Source of the DNA: Paenibacillus roseus
GTDB lineage: Bacteria; Bacillota; Bacilli; Paenibacillales; Paenibacillaceae
Direction of reading: 5' to 3'
Length of the DNA stretch: 64,000 nucleotides
Assembly (NCBI RefSeq): GCF_016424485.1
Contig: NZ_JAELUP010000103.1
Coordinates: 248,001 to 312,000 of the forward strand
Shown: in pieces, positions 7,096-15,756 of the stretch
How the letters are laid out: the number at the start of each line of letters is the position of its first letter
Position numbering within the stretch: position 1 is the stretch's first letter
Translations under genes and position numbers: made by a program
Notes under the pieces: generated by a model
The model's input: the letters and a program-made list of their open reading frames with translations, nothing else
What the model was told of the DNA's origin: nothing
The model's database searches: none

Positions 7096-8285
7096 ATCTG
7101 AAATGGCTGCAAGCGTTGCAAGGTGTTGTAACGGTCTCCATTCGCGGGGAACGCCAGGAGGAGCTTGTCAATGAAGTAACCAGACAAAAGATCGTACTTT
7201 CGGGGATTCGTCGCGTAGGGGGCAGGGAATTGGAATGCGAGGTGACGGTTGGCGATTTTTTTCGTCTTCGTCCGCACTTAAAACGGACAGGCTGCCGCAT
7301 ACATGTCAAGCATAGGCGCGGACTGCCCTTCTGGCTCCGCAAGCTGGAGCGGCGCAAATTTTTTGCGGCCGGTCTTTTCTTGTTTTTTGCCGGTCTTTAT
7401 ATTCTCTCTTCCCTCGTATGGTCGATTGAGGTAAAAGGCAACGAGAAGCTGACGAAAGATCAGATTATGCAAGCTGCTCGCGCGGAGGGGGTTTATCCCT
7501 TTCAATGGTCATTCCGCATGAAGGAACTTGATGCGATCTCCAAACATCTGGTGGCCAAGCTCCCCGGCGTATCCTGGATCGGCGTTGATCGTCAGGGAAC
7601 GAAGGTGACAATTGAGGTTGTGGAAAGTACAACGCCGCCTCCATTGCCGCTTTACAGCCCCCGTCATCTGGTCGCATCCGTAGATGCAGTGGTGACAGAG
7701 GTGAAAGCGGAGAAAGGCAAGCCGGTAGTAGCGAAAAACCGTAAAGTAAAACAAGGGGATATTTTAATTTCCGGGATAATTGGAAATGATGGGAATACGA
7801 AGACTGTTGTCGCCAAGGGCGATGTACTCGGTCTTGTCTGGCATGTCTATGAAATCGAGTCGCCGTTAAGTCAGAAGATTAAGGTATATACGGGGGAGTC
7901 AAAGACGAAATGGCATCTGCTCCTTGGAAACCGCACATTGCAGATATGGGGCTTTGAGAAGCCGGAATTCGAGCGGTATGAGTCGGTGGAGACGCAGCAT
8001 CAGCTCGCATGGCGGAACTGGACGCTGCCGCTGGGGAGAGTCAAGGAGCGGCTGATGGAGGTTCGGGAGGACGTTCGCAAGCTGACGGAAGAAGAAGCTA
8101 GGGAGACAGGAATTCTCGAAGCGAAAGCGGCTGTTTTGGAAAAAGCGGGGAAAGATGCGAGGATTGTTGAACAAAATATTTTGCATGAAAAGACGGAGAA
8201 TGGTAAAGTTTATATGAAAGTGTTTTTTGAAGTCGAACAATCGATAGCCAAAGAAAGAGCCATAGTCCAAATGCAAGGAGAATGA
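7092..8285 (+). CDS. yqfD: Sporulation protein YqfD
   Basis: A 397-residue member of the YqfD (stage IV sporulation) family. A soluble N-terminal region of about 90 residues precedes one membrane segment (FFAAGLFLFFAGLYILSSLVWSIEV, about 91-115). A large domain follows, beginning with a FtsQ/POTRA-like stretch (GNEKLTKDQIMQAARAEGV). The protein therefore probably has a cytosolic head and an extracytoplasmic or intermembrane domain. The start overlaps the yqfC stop and the stop overlaps the phoH start (ATGA at both junctions), indicating tight co-translation. The family is needed for spore formation in B. subtilis; its precise step is unclear. Confidence 0.92.
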   Translation: MNLKWLQALQGVVTVSIRGERQEELVNEVTRQKIVLSGIRRVGGRELECEVTVGDFFRLRPHLKRTGCRIHVKHRRGLPFWLRKLERRKFFAAGLFLFFAGLYILSSLVWSIEVKGNEKLTKDQIMQAARAEGVYPFQWSFRMKELDAISKHLVAKLPGVSWIGVDRQGTKVTIEVVESTTPPPLPLYSPRHLVASVDAVVTEVKAEKGKPVVAKNRKVKQGDILISGIIGNDGNTKTVVAKGDVLGLVWHVYEIESPLSQKIKVYTGESKTKWHLLLGNRTLQIWGFEKPEFERYESVETQHQLAWRNWTLPLGRVKERLMEVREDVRKLTEEEARETGILEAKAAVLEKAGKDARIVEQNILHEKTENGKVYMKVFFEVEQSIAKERAIVQMQGE

Positions 8286-9256
8286 GCTTTTTGCCAGAGA
8301 AGACAAACATTGTAAAGATTCCTCTGCTAAGCGCAGCGGAAGGGCTTGCGGTATTCGGACCGCAGGACAAGTACTTGAAGCTTGTCGAACAGCAGACACA
8401 GTCGCAGATCATGTCGAGAGACGCAGAAATTGTAGTGACAGGACCGGAATCCGAGGTTGAATCGCTGGAGCAGCTTTTTACCGTGTTGCTGGAGCTGATC
8501 CGGGGCGGCTACTCGCCGTCCGAACGGGATATTATGTATGCTCTGGAACTGGCCCGCACGTTGCAGGCAGATCAACTGCTTGATCTGTTCAAGGCTGAGA
8601 TTGCGACGACCTACCGGGGCAAACCTATAAGGGTGAAGACTATCGGCCAGCGCCATTATGTCAAGACAATCCGCAAGAAGGATATTGTATTTGGCATCGG
8701 GCCGGCGGGTACAGGCAAGACGTATCTGGCGGTTGTGCTGGCAATAACAGCTCTTAAAGAGGGTTCCGTAAAGCGTATTATATTGACCCGGCCTGCTGTG
8801 GAGGCGGGAGAGAGTCTTGGCTTTTTGCCGGGGGATCTGCAGGAGAAGGTAGATCCGTATTTGCGCCCGTTATATGATGCCCTGCATGATGTCATGGGGC
8901 CGGATCAGTCGACCAAGGCGTTCGAGAGAGGGCTGATTGAGGTTGCTCCGCTTGCGTACATGCGTGGGAGAACGCTTGATGATTCTTTTATTATTCTTGA
9001 TGAAGCGCAAAATACGACGCCTGAACAGATGAAAATGTTTTTGACGCGTCTGGGCTTTGGCTCCAAGATGGTCATTACAGGCGATGTGACGCAAATTGAT
9101 TTGCCGCGGGGCAAAAATTCCGGCTTGATTGAGGCTTCCCGCATTTTGAAAAATATTGAGGAAATCGGATTCATTACCTTTACCGATTCGGATGTGGTAC
9201 GCCATTCCCTGGTTCAGCAAATTATTATGGCTTATAACAAGGATATGGAAAATTAA
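8282..9256 (+). CDS. phoH: PhoH family ATPase (RNA-processing context)
   Basis: A 324-residue PhoH/YbeZ-type P-loop ATPase. Walker A is GPAGTGKT (140-147), Walker B is FIILDEAQ (about 236-243) and a sensor-like ITGDVTQ follows. The N-terminal ~100 residues form a KH-like region. It overlaps yqfD by 4 bp. The neighbours pgpH and ybeY repeat the widespread phoH-ybeY linkage, which points to a role with the YbeY RNase in rRNA processing or quality control. A second PhoH paralogue, with a PIN domain, lies at 40619-41956. Confidence 0.95.
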   Translation: MSFLPEKTNIVKIPLLSAAEGLAVFGPQDKYLKLVEQQTQSQIMSRDAEIVVTGPESEVESLEQLFTVLLELIRGGYSPSERDIMYALELARTLQADQLLDLFKAEIATTYRGKPIRVKTIGQRHYVKTIRKKDIVFGIGPAGTGKTYLAVVLAITALKEGSVKRIILTRPAVEAGESLGFLPGDLQEKVDPYLRPLYDALHDVMGPDQSTKAFERGLIEVAPLAYMRGRTLDDSFIILDEAQNTTPEQMKMFLTRLGFGSKMVITGDVTQIDLPRGKNSGLIEASRILKNIEEIGFITFTDSDVVRHSLVQQIIMAYNKDMEN

Positions 9257-9279
9257 TAATAGAGAGGAAGGCATGCCGT

Positions 9280-11532
9280 ATGAGCCGAAAGCAGGTTGCA
9301 AACCGGACGAACGCAAAGACAGCACGGATATCAGGTTGGAAGCACAGCGCTGGTGTTCGCTGGCTGCTGCTGTTTTTGTTTCTGCTGCTTTTCTATTTCA
9401 GCCTTTCCTCTCATCTTGTGCCCAAAACCTATAATATTCAGTTGAATGAGGTTAGCAACCGGGACATTCGCGCACCGCGCCAATGGGAAGATGAGAAGGC
9501 CAGACTGCAGGCGCAGCAGGAAGCTGCTGACCGTGTTCAGACGGTTTACAGCATCGTCGCGCTGCGCAATGAGAATCTGGTCGACCAAATCTACCAGCGC
9601 ATTTTGCAAATCAATCAGGATGACCAGGTAAGCCAAGCTTATAAGATTGACATTTACCGTACGGTGATTCCAAGCCGCTACGGCCAATATATTGATGAAT
9701 TTTTGAGAACAAATAGAGCAACGGATAATTATAACCCTACACTGTTGGATGAGATGACCAAGGTAGTCAAGGAGCAGCAGTACAATGTTCCGGAGGAAAC
9801 GTACTACAAGCTGCCCAAATTGTCTGCCGATGATTTGAACGTCATGCAAAAAGTTACCCGCGACATTGTCAAGGAATTGATGAATGAGCAGTTGCGGGAT
9901 GCTGAGACGGCGCGAACCAAGGTAGCGGAGTTGGTCAATGCGAGCCTGCTCTCGGACCGCACCCAGCGAGAGATTGTACAGGAGCTTGCCCGTTACGCGA
10001 TTATGCCGAACAAATTTGCAGACAAACAGGCCACCGATGAGGCCAGGGTGCAGGCACAGGAGAATACGCCAAAGGTTGTTATTGAAGAAGGCGATGTAGT
10101 AGTCCGTGATGGGGAAAAAATTACCCAGGAAATATATGACCGCCTTCAGGCACTTGGACTGCTGCAAAGCAAAAAGACCTATTGGCCGCATTTGGGTGTG
10201 CTGATTCTCTCGACGCTTTTTACAATTGTGCTCCACCAGTTTATGCTCCATTCGGAGAGCGGCATATGGAATGGAGGCAAACACCGGTACAGCAATACCC
10301 AACTTTTTATGCTGCTGCTTATCTTTCTGCTTAACATTGCTATTATGCTGATTGTGTCAATGATTCAGACGAACAGCACGACTTTTGTCGGCTTCCTTGC
10401 TCCGGTCGCCATGGGGGCAATGCTGATTACATTGCTGCTGGATGTTCATCTTGCGCTGATTAGTTCGATTCTGTTTGCTACTTTAGGCAGTATTTTGTTT
10501 AATGTTCATCAGGGTCAGATTTTTGATTTTAAATTTGGTTTTGTTTTTATCGTGGTATCGTTCGCGGCGGTTTTTTCGATTCACAGAGCGAGTCAGCGCT
10601 CGACCATCTTGAAGGCGGGAATTATGGTCAGCCTGTTTGGATCAATTGCTTCCTTGGCTGTGCTGCTGTTCAATCAGCCGATCGATTCCAGTCAGATGCT
10701 CTATACGGTGGGCTTCTCGTTTGCAAGTGGTCTGCTGACTGCCGTGCTAGTCGTCGGGTTGATGCCTTTTTTCGAAGTATCGTTTGGTATTCTGTCGGCA
10801 TTGAAACTGGTAGAGCTGTCGAACCCGAATCACCCGTTGCTGCGGAAGCTTCTTACGGAGACGCCAGGAACCTATCATCATAGCGTAATGGTTGGCAATC
10901 TCTCGGAAGCGGCTGCAGAATCGATTGGAGCCAATGGCTTGCTGTGCAGGGTGGGTTCGTTCTATCATGATATCGGGAAGACGAGACGCCCAAGTTATTT
11001 CATTGAGAACCAGTCGAATATTGAGAATCCGCATGATTCGATTGAGCCTAAGCTGAGCAAGTCCATTATTATCGCCCATGCCAGAGATGGCGTGGAAATG
11101 CTGAAGGGATACAATATTCCTAAGCCGATCCGGGATATCGCCGAGCAGCATCACGGAACTACTTTCCTCAAGTTTTTCTATTACAAGGCGCTGAAGCTGG
11201 CGGAGGAGGCCGGAGACGAGCCGGACTTCACGGAGGATGATTTCCGCTATCCGGGGCCGAAGGCTCAATCCAAGGAAGCGGCAATTGTCGGAATTGCCGA
11301 TTGTGTCGAGGCTGCCGTCAGAAGCCTGCGCAACCCGACAATGGAGCATGTCGAGTCCATGATCCACAAAATTATCAAGGGCCGGCTTGACGATAATCAA
11401 TTTAATGAATGTGATTTGACTATGAAGGAGTTGGATAAGATTGCCCAGTCGCTGAAAGAATCGGTGATTGGCATTTTCCACTCCCGAATTGAATACCCGG
11501 AAGAGGTAAAAACAAAGGAGCGTCCGGCATGA
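9280..11532 (+). CDS. pgpH: 7TM-HD family cyclic-di-AMP phosphodiesterase PgpH (YqfF)
   Basis: This 750-residue protein has the complete 7TMR-HD architecture. There is one membrane segment near residues 26-43 and an extracellular 7TMR-HDED domain (about 50-300). A block of about seven membrane helices (about 303-500) is followed by a cytosolic HD phosphohydrolase (about 520-720). HD metal and catalytic residues are visible as His533-His534, His563-Asp564 (FYHDIGK), His600 and His624-His625 (AEQHHGT). Family members degrade c-di-AMP, linking potassium and cell-wall homeostasis. It is followed by ybeY with a 4-bp overlap. Confidence 0.94.
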   Translation: MSRKQVANRTNAKTARISGWKHSAGVRWLLLFLFLLLFYFSLSSHLVPKTYNIQLNEVSNRDIRAPRQWEDEKARLQAQQEAADRVQTVYSIVALRNENLVDQIYQRILQINQDDQVSQAYKIDIYRTVIPSRYGQYIDEFLRTNRATDNYNPTLLDEMTKVVKEQQYNVPEETYYKLPKLSADDLNVMQKVTRDIVKELMNEQLRDAETARTKVAELVNASLLSDRTQREIVQELARYAIMPNKFADKQATDEARVQAQENTPKVVIEEGDVVVRDGEKITQEIYDRLQALGLLQSKKTYWPHLGVLILSTLFTIVLHQFMLHSESGIWNGGKHRYSNTQLFMLLLIFLLNIAIMLIVSMIQTNSTTFVGFLAPVAMGAMLITLLLDVHLALISSILFATLGSILFNVHQGQIFDFKFGFVFIVVSFAAVFSIHRASQRSTILKAGIMVSLFGSIASLAVLLFNQPIDSSQMLYTVGFSFASGLLTAVLVVGLMPFFEVSFGILSALKLVELSNPNHPLLRKLLTETPGTYHHSVMVGNLSEAAAESIGANGLLCRVGSFYHDIGKTRRPSYFIENQSNIENPHDSIEPKLSKSIIIAHARDGVEMLKGYNIPKPIRDIAEQHHGTTFLKFFYYKALKLAEEAGDEPDFTEDDFRYPGPKAQSKEAAIVGIADCVEAAVRSLRNPTMEHVESMIHKIIKGRLDDNQFNECDLTMKELDKIAQSLKESVIGIFHSRIEYPEEVKTKERPA

Positions 11533-12029
11533 GTTTGAGGTTGGAATGGAATAATGAGCAGGACAAGCTTGAGATTGCCGAGTCCTTTATCGCAAAGCTG
11601 GAGCAAATATTGCAGATTGCAGGAGAATCCGAAGGCATTACGGAGGGGGAAGTAGCCCTGACGTTCGTCGATGATGCGGAAATTCACCAGCTTAATAAGG
11701 AATACCGGGGCATTGACCGACCGACCGATGTTCTGTCCTTTGCTATGTTGGAAGAGGGAGAGAACGAGCTGGAAATTGTGTTTGAAGTGGAAAGCGAAGA
11801 AGAGCTTGACCCATTCTCGGGGATACTGGGCGACATTATTATCTCCGTTGAGAAGGCGCAACAGCAGAGCGAGGATTACGGACATTCGTTCGAGCGGGAG
11901 CTGGGATTCCTGTTTGTACACGGGTTTCTGCATTTGATCGGCTATGACCATCAGGATGAGGAAGCCGAAGCTGTCATGACCGCCAAGCAGGAAGCCGTGC
12001 TGCAGAAAGCGGGTCTGGTTCGGACATGA
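11529..12029 (+). CDS. ybeY: rRNA maturation endoribonuclease YbeY
   Basis: A 166-residue metalloprotein of the YbeY/UPF0054 family, which acts in 16S rRNA 3'-end maturation and ribosome quality control. The zinc site HGFLHLIGYDH (His131, His135, His141) is intact, and the upstream ADVLSF-like element appears as TDVLSFAM (about 66-73). The ATG overlaps the pgpH stop and the stop overlaps the dgkA start (ATGA at both). phoH-pgpH-ybeY-dgkA-era is a conserved Firmicute run that places YbeY with Era, its known partner in ribosome maturation. Confidence 0.95.
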   Translation: MSLRLEWNNEQDKLEIAESFIAKLEQILQIAGESEGITEGEVALTFVDDAEIHQLNKEYRGIDRPTDVLSFAMLEEGENELEIVFEVESEEELDPFSGILGDIIISVEKAQQQSEDYGHSFERELGFLFVHGFLHLIGYDHQDEEAEAVMTAKQEAVLQKAGLVRT

Positions 12030-12394
12030 ACCGGTTTTTACGCAGTTTCGGTTGCGCGGTTAGCGGCATTGTATTCACGGTCCGGACGCAGCGCCATATG
12101 AGATTTCACATCGGGGCAGCGGCAGTGGTATTTCTGCTTGCTGCCTTGCTTGGACTCCAGGCGGTAGAATGGGCGATAATTGTAGGCATTTCCGTGCTGG
12201 TAATGGTGCTGGAGATCGTTAACACAGCTATTGAGAAGACCGTCGATCTGCATATGCCGACTGTCCATCCGCTTGCGAAGGCGGCAAAGGACGCCGCCGC
12301 CGGCGCTGTTTTGCTTGCGGCGATTGCTTCAGTCATTATCGGAGTCATTATTTTAGGACCGCCTTTATACAAGCTGTTGTTCCATGTTTCATGA
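12026..12394 (+). CDS. dgkA: Diacylglycerol/undecaprenol kinase DgkA
   Basis: A 122-residue integral membrane kinase with three hydrophobic segments. It carries the DgkA signature around EIVNTAIEKTVDL (about 64-76), where Glu and Asn build the active site. In Gram-positives this family phosphorylates undecaprenol, feeding the lipid carrier pool for wall synthesis. It overlaps ybeY by 4 bp. B. subtilis has cdd between dgkA and era; here era follows directly. Confidence 0.93.
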   Translation: MNRFLRSFGCAVSGIVFTVRTQRHMRFHIGAAAVVFLLAALLGLQAVEWAIIVGISVLVMVLEIVNTAIEKTVDLHMPTVHPLAKAAKDAAAGAVLLAAIASVIIGVIILGPPLYKLLFHVS

Positions 12395-12502
12395 CCGATG
12401 CTTTATGAGTTAAAATACAGATGACAAGGGTCCGATGCGATGGTTGGGGCTGATGCGCCGTACCGTCTTCGGACTTTTTCCAAAGGAGCAGTAATTTATT
12501 TT

Positions 12503-13411
12503 ATGACAACAAACAATACGAACAAATTCAAATCCGGTTTTGTAGCCATTATCGGACGCCCAAATGTAGGAAAATCAACTCTGGTCAATCAGATTATCGG
12601 GCAGAAGATTGCGATTATGTCGGACAAGCCGCAAACGACACGCAACAAAATTCATGGCGTCTACACCACGGATGCAGCACAAATTGTGTTTCTGGACACG
12701 CCAGGCATTCACAAGCCGACCTCCAAGCTGGGTGATTTTATGATGCGTGCTGCTGATAATGCGCTAAAGGAAGTAGATGCGGCTTTGTTCCTGGTTGATG
12801 TCGTGGAAGGACTCGGCGGTGGCGACCGTTTCATTATTGAAAAGCTGAAACAGACCGATACGCCGATTATTTTGTGCCTGAATAAAATCGACCAGATCCA
12901 CCCGGAAGCGCTGCTGCCGATCATTTCGCAATACAAAGGCTTGCATGATTTCGCGCAGATCGTGCCTATTTCCGCCCTCCAGGGAAATAACGTACAAACC
13001 TTGCTGGATCAACTTGTGCAATATTTGCCGGAAGGGCCGCAGTATTATCCAGCGGATCAGATTACGGATCATCCTGAGCAATTCGTATGCGCAGAGCTGA
13101 TTCGGGAAAAGATTTTGCATTTGACCCGTGAGGAAATTCCTCATTCGGTTGCCGTTGAAATCGAGGATATGAAGGTAAAGGATAACGGGGTCGTCTACAT
13201 CGGCGCAGTCATCTATGTTGAACGCGATTCCCAGAAGGGCATTGTTATCGGCAAAAAAGGCGCCCTGTTGAAAGAAGTAGGCAAGCTGGCTCGGCATGAT
13301 ATTGAGAATCTGCTTGGGTCCAAGACATTCCTGGAACTGTGGGTCAAGGTCAAAAAAGATTGGCGGAACCAGGATCGCGTCTTGAAGGACCTCGGTTTTA
13401 GACATGATTGA
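12503..13411 (+). CDS. era: GTPase Era
   Basis: A 302-residue ribosome-assembly GTPase that binds the 3' end of 16S rRNA. G1 is GRPNVGKST (18-26), G3 is DTPG and G4 is NKID. The C-terminal KH domain contains the GIVIGKKG loop. The ATG at 12503 gives the normal N-terminus just ahead of FKSGFVAIIG; the frame is open back to 12440 but that extension is not conserved. AAAGGAGC is the likely ribosome site, at a rather long spacing (about 13). It follows dgkA after about 110 bp without a visible terminator. Confidence 0.95.
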   Translation: MTTNNTNKFKSGFVAIIGRPNVGKSTLVNQIIGQKIAIMSDKPQTTRNKIHGVYTTDAAQIVFLDTPGIHKPTSKLGDFMMRAADNALKEVDAALFLVDVVEGLGGGDRFIIEKLKQTDTPIILCLNKIDQIHPEALLPIISQYKGLHDFAQIVPISALQGNNVQTLLDQLVQYLPEGPQYYPADQITDHPEQFVCAELIREKILHLTREEIPHSVAVEIEDMKVKDNGVVYIGAVIYVERDSQKGIVIGKKGALLKEVGKLARHDIENLLGSKTFLELWVKVKKDWRNQDRVLKDLGFRHD

Positions 13412-13531
13412 TTTGCATATTTAATTCATTCTTTATTTTATGCCGCCCTCTTTTTACCTACGCTTCTTAAGGATAGCAGCCGCCGTTTCTTCACATCCTA
13501 TGACCATTGAGCAGCATGACCAGGGGAAAGG

Positions 13532-13702
13532 ATGAATACACCAATGAGACATTTATCGTGGACGTATTTTATGAAAACCGGTGATGTAGATGCTTTTATG
13601 CTGTATCGTGAGATGGGCCGGCTTTCTGAGGCCGATGCAGAGCAGCATGAGGATGCTGCTGTCGAGGAAGGAATGCTGGAGGATGAGGCTTCATTCTCTT
13701 GA
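13532..13702 (+). CDS. yqzL: YqzL-like small protein
   Basis: A 56-residue acidic protein between era and recO, the position of yqzL in Bacillus. The sequence (LSWTYFMKTGDVDAFMLYRE) matches the YqzL-like pattern of an aromatic N-terminal motif plus TG-x-V-x-A-x-x-LY. The C-terminal half is Glu/Asp rich and probably disordered. AGGGGAAAGG overlaps the start at 13532; an internal ATG at 13544 is an alternative. Function unknown. Confidence 0.8.
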   Translation: MNTPMRHLSWTYFMKTGDVDAFMLYREMGRLSEADAEQHEDAAVEEGMLEDEASFS

Positions 13703-13769
13703 TTCGTTCTTGCTCGAGAGCTAAAGTGGCAAAGGGATTGTCGCAAGCGGCGGTTGGAGGCGAAGACTG

Positions 13770-14522
13770 TTGCTTTATCGGGTACAGGGGATCGTAATCC
13801 GCAGTATGGATTATGGCGAGGGCAACAAGATTGTGAATGTCCTCACAAGCACCCATGGCAAAGTAGGGATTATGATTCGTGGGGCGAAAAAACTGAGAAG
13901 CCGCTACGGCTCACTGGCTCAGTTGTTTACACAGGGCGAGTTTGGATTTTTCAAGAAAGGCACAGGTCTGGGCACTTTAAATCATGGTGAGATCATTGAT
14001 TCTCATCATGTTTTACGTGAAAATTTGTTTATGGCTGCCTATGCATCCTATGCAGTAGAGCTGATAGACAGGGCCTTCCAGGATGATGAAGCAGGCTCTT
14101 ATCTATATGAACAGCTTCAGGCTTGCCTGACCGGTCTGGAAGCGGGAAAAGACCCGCAGATCGTGACGCATTTATTTGAAATGAAAGTGCTTGAGGCTGC
14201 CGGCTATGCGCCGGAGATGAGCGCCTGCGTCAACTGCGGGGAAGTGACAGGTACCTTTGCCCTCAGCTACCGGCTAGGCGGACTCCTGTGCCACCGCTGC
14301 TTCTCCAAAGACCCTTCGAGGCTGCCGACAAGTGAAGGTTTTAACAAACTGCTCCGGTTGTTTCGTCAGCTCGATATGCGAAGGCTCGGCAATATCCAGG
14401 TGAAGGATACGACCAAGAAAGAATTGCGAGAAGGCATGCGGCTGCTGATGGATACCCATCTGGGTTTAAAGTTGAAATCACGCGCTTTTTTGGACCAATT
14501 GGAGAGAGAGCCTTTTGTTTGA
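13770..14522 (+). CDS. recO: DNA repair protein RecO
   Basis: A 250-residue recombination mediator that helps RecA load on SSB-coated DNA in the RecFOR pathway. The N-terminal OB-fold (YRVQGIVIRSMDYGEGNKIV) is followed by a helical domain containing a four-Cys zinc module, Cys153-x-x-Cys156 and Cys174-x-x-Cys177 (CVNC, CHRC). The TTG at 13770 is supported by GGAGG 9 bases upstream. The stop codon overlaps the -35 box of the next transcription unit, so recO ends the era-recO block. Confidence 0.94.
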   Translation: MLYRVQGIVIRSMDYGEGNKIVNVLTSTHGKVGIMIRGAKKLRSRYGSLAQLFTQGEFGFFKKGTGLGTLNHGEIIDSHHVLRENLFMAAYASYAVELIDRAFQDDEAGSYLYEQLQACLTGLEAGKDPQIVTHLFEMKVLEAAGYAPEMSACVNCGEVTGTFALSYRLGGLLCHRCFSKDPSRLPTSEGFNKLLRLFRQLDMRRLGNIQVKDTTKKELREGMRLLMDTHLGLKLKSRAFLDQLEREPFV

Positions 14523-14547
14523 CATCCGTATAAAAATTGGCTATGAT
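14519..14547 (+). promoter_or_regulatory. Sigma-A promoter of the glyQS T-box leader
   Basis: TTGACA (14519-14524) and TATGAT (14542-14547) are separated by 17 bp. The -35 box overlaps the recO stop codon. Transcription is expected to start around 14554. Confidence 0.85.
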
Positions 14548-14552
14548 ATTTT

Positions 14553-14812
14553 ATTATTGAATATCGGACAGTGATGGAGAGAGTAGTTGCTAGGGAACTT
14601 GCTAATATCAGCGACCGGGAATAGTGCAAGCCCGGGCAAGCCTGCAGTGAAAGGTACTCCGGAGTGCGAACGAATGTAAAAAAGTGGGTTTCTTGCGGGA
14701 GCCGGGCGGTATGCGGCTGTAATTTTCCAAAAGAGCCAAGTAGGGTGGAACCGCGGGTACAGCTCCCGTCCCTATGTCTGTTTAGGCAGATGTAGGGACG
14801 GGAGCTTTTTGT
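14553..14812 (+). promoter_or_regulatory. Glycyl T-box riboswitch upstream of glyQS
   Basis: The leader contains the T-box sequence AGGGTGGAACCGCG (14741-14754), followed by a strong terminator. Upstream is a stem I with its AGCGACCGGG...GCCCGGG upper part. A candidate specifier is GGT (14653-14655, in GAAAGGTACTCC), a glycine codon followed by A; this triplet choice is tentative. Uncharged glycyl-tRNA would stabilise the antiterminator and allow glyQS transcription. Confidence 0.92.
14761..14812 (+). terminator. T-box-controlled terminator before glyQ
   Basis: AGCTCCCGTCCCTA pairs perfectly with TAGGGACGGGAGCT, followed by TTTTT. The left arm competes with antiterminator pairing by the T-box immediately upstream. 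Confidence 0.93.
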
Positions 14813-14868
14813 TGTTTCTAGTCTGCTGAAGGCCTTGCATATTTAAATTTAAATTGGAGAGTGAAGCC

Positions 14869-15756
14869 ATGAATTTTCAGCGTATGATTTTAACGCTTCA
14901 GCAGTTTTGGGCAGAGCAAAATTGTATTCTTGTACAGCCTTATGATGTTGAAAAAGGTGCGGGCACGATGAACCCGATGACTTTCCTGCGTTCAATTGGC
15001 CCAGAGCCATGGAATGTCGCTTATGTAGAGCCTTCCAGACGTCCTGCCGATGGCCGCTACGGGGAGAACCCGAACCGTCTATATCAACATCACCAGTTTC
15101 AGGTTATTTTGAAGCCGTCACCGGACAATATTCAGGAGCTGTACTTGGAGAGTCTGCGCCGACTTGGCGTCGATCCGGCTCATCATGATATCCGTTTTGT
15201 CGAAGACAACTGGGAGTCGCCGACGCTTGGCGCCTGGGGGTTGGGCTGGGAAGTATGGCTGGACGGCATGGAAATCACCCAATTTACTTACTTTCAGCAA
15301 GTAGGAGGGATTGACGCTGTTCCGGTAGCGGTGGAGATTACGTACGGTATGGAGCGTCTGGCATCCTATATTCAAGATAAGGAAAATGTATTCGATCTGG
15401 AGTGGGTTGATGGCGTTTCCTACGGGGATGTATTCCTGCAACCGGAATTTGAGCATTCCAAATATACGTTTGAAACATCGGATGCGGCAATGCTGTTCTC
15501 TCTGTTTAATATGTATGAAGAGGAAGCAAGGAAGACGCTTGAAAATAACCTTGTATTCCCGGCTTATGACTACGTGCTGAAATGCTCTCATACGTTCAAT
15601 CTGCTGGACGCAAGAGGGGCAATCAGTGTAACGGAGAGAACCGGCTATATTATGCGGGTTAGAAATCTCGCCCGTGCGTGTGCTGCGACTTATCTGGAGG
15701 AGCGCGAGCGGCTAGGATTCCCGCTGCTGAAGAAAGGAGTGGTACAAAATGGCTAA
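14869..15756 (+). CDS. glyQ: Glycine--tRNA ligase alpha subunit
   Basis: A 295-residue class II synthetase subunit that carries the catalytic core for glycine activation in the heterotetrameric bacterial GlyRS. Recognisable blocks are the N-terminal MILTLQQFWAEQNC, YVEPSRRPADGRYGENPNR and the Phe/Tyr-rich EITQFTYFQQVGG. The ATG at 14869 follows GGAGAG by 7 bases and gives the standard length; the in-frame TTG at 14854 lies before the ribosome site. It is controlled by the T-box and overlaps glyS by 8 bp. Confidence 0.97.
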   Translation: MNFQRMILTLQQFWAEQNCILVQPYDVEKGAGTMNPMTFLRSIGPEPWNVAYVEPSRRPADGRYGENPNRLYQHHQFQVILKPSPDNIQELYLESLRRLGVDPAHHDIRFVEDNWESPTLGAWGLGWEVWLDGMEITQFTYFQQVGGIDAVPVAVEITYGMERLASYIQDKENVFDLEWVDGVSYGDVFLQPEFEHSKYTFETSDAAMLFSLFNMYEEEARKTLENNLVFPAYDYVLKCSHTFNLLDARGAISVTERTGYIMRVRNLARACAATYLEERERLGFPLLKKGVVQNG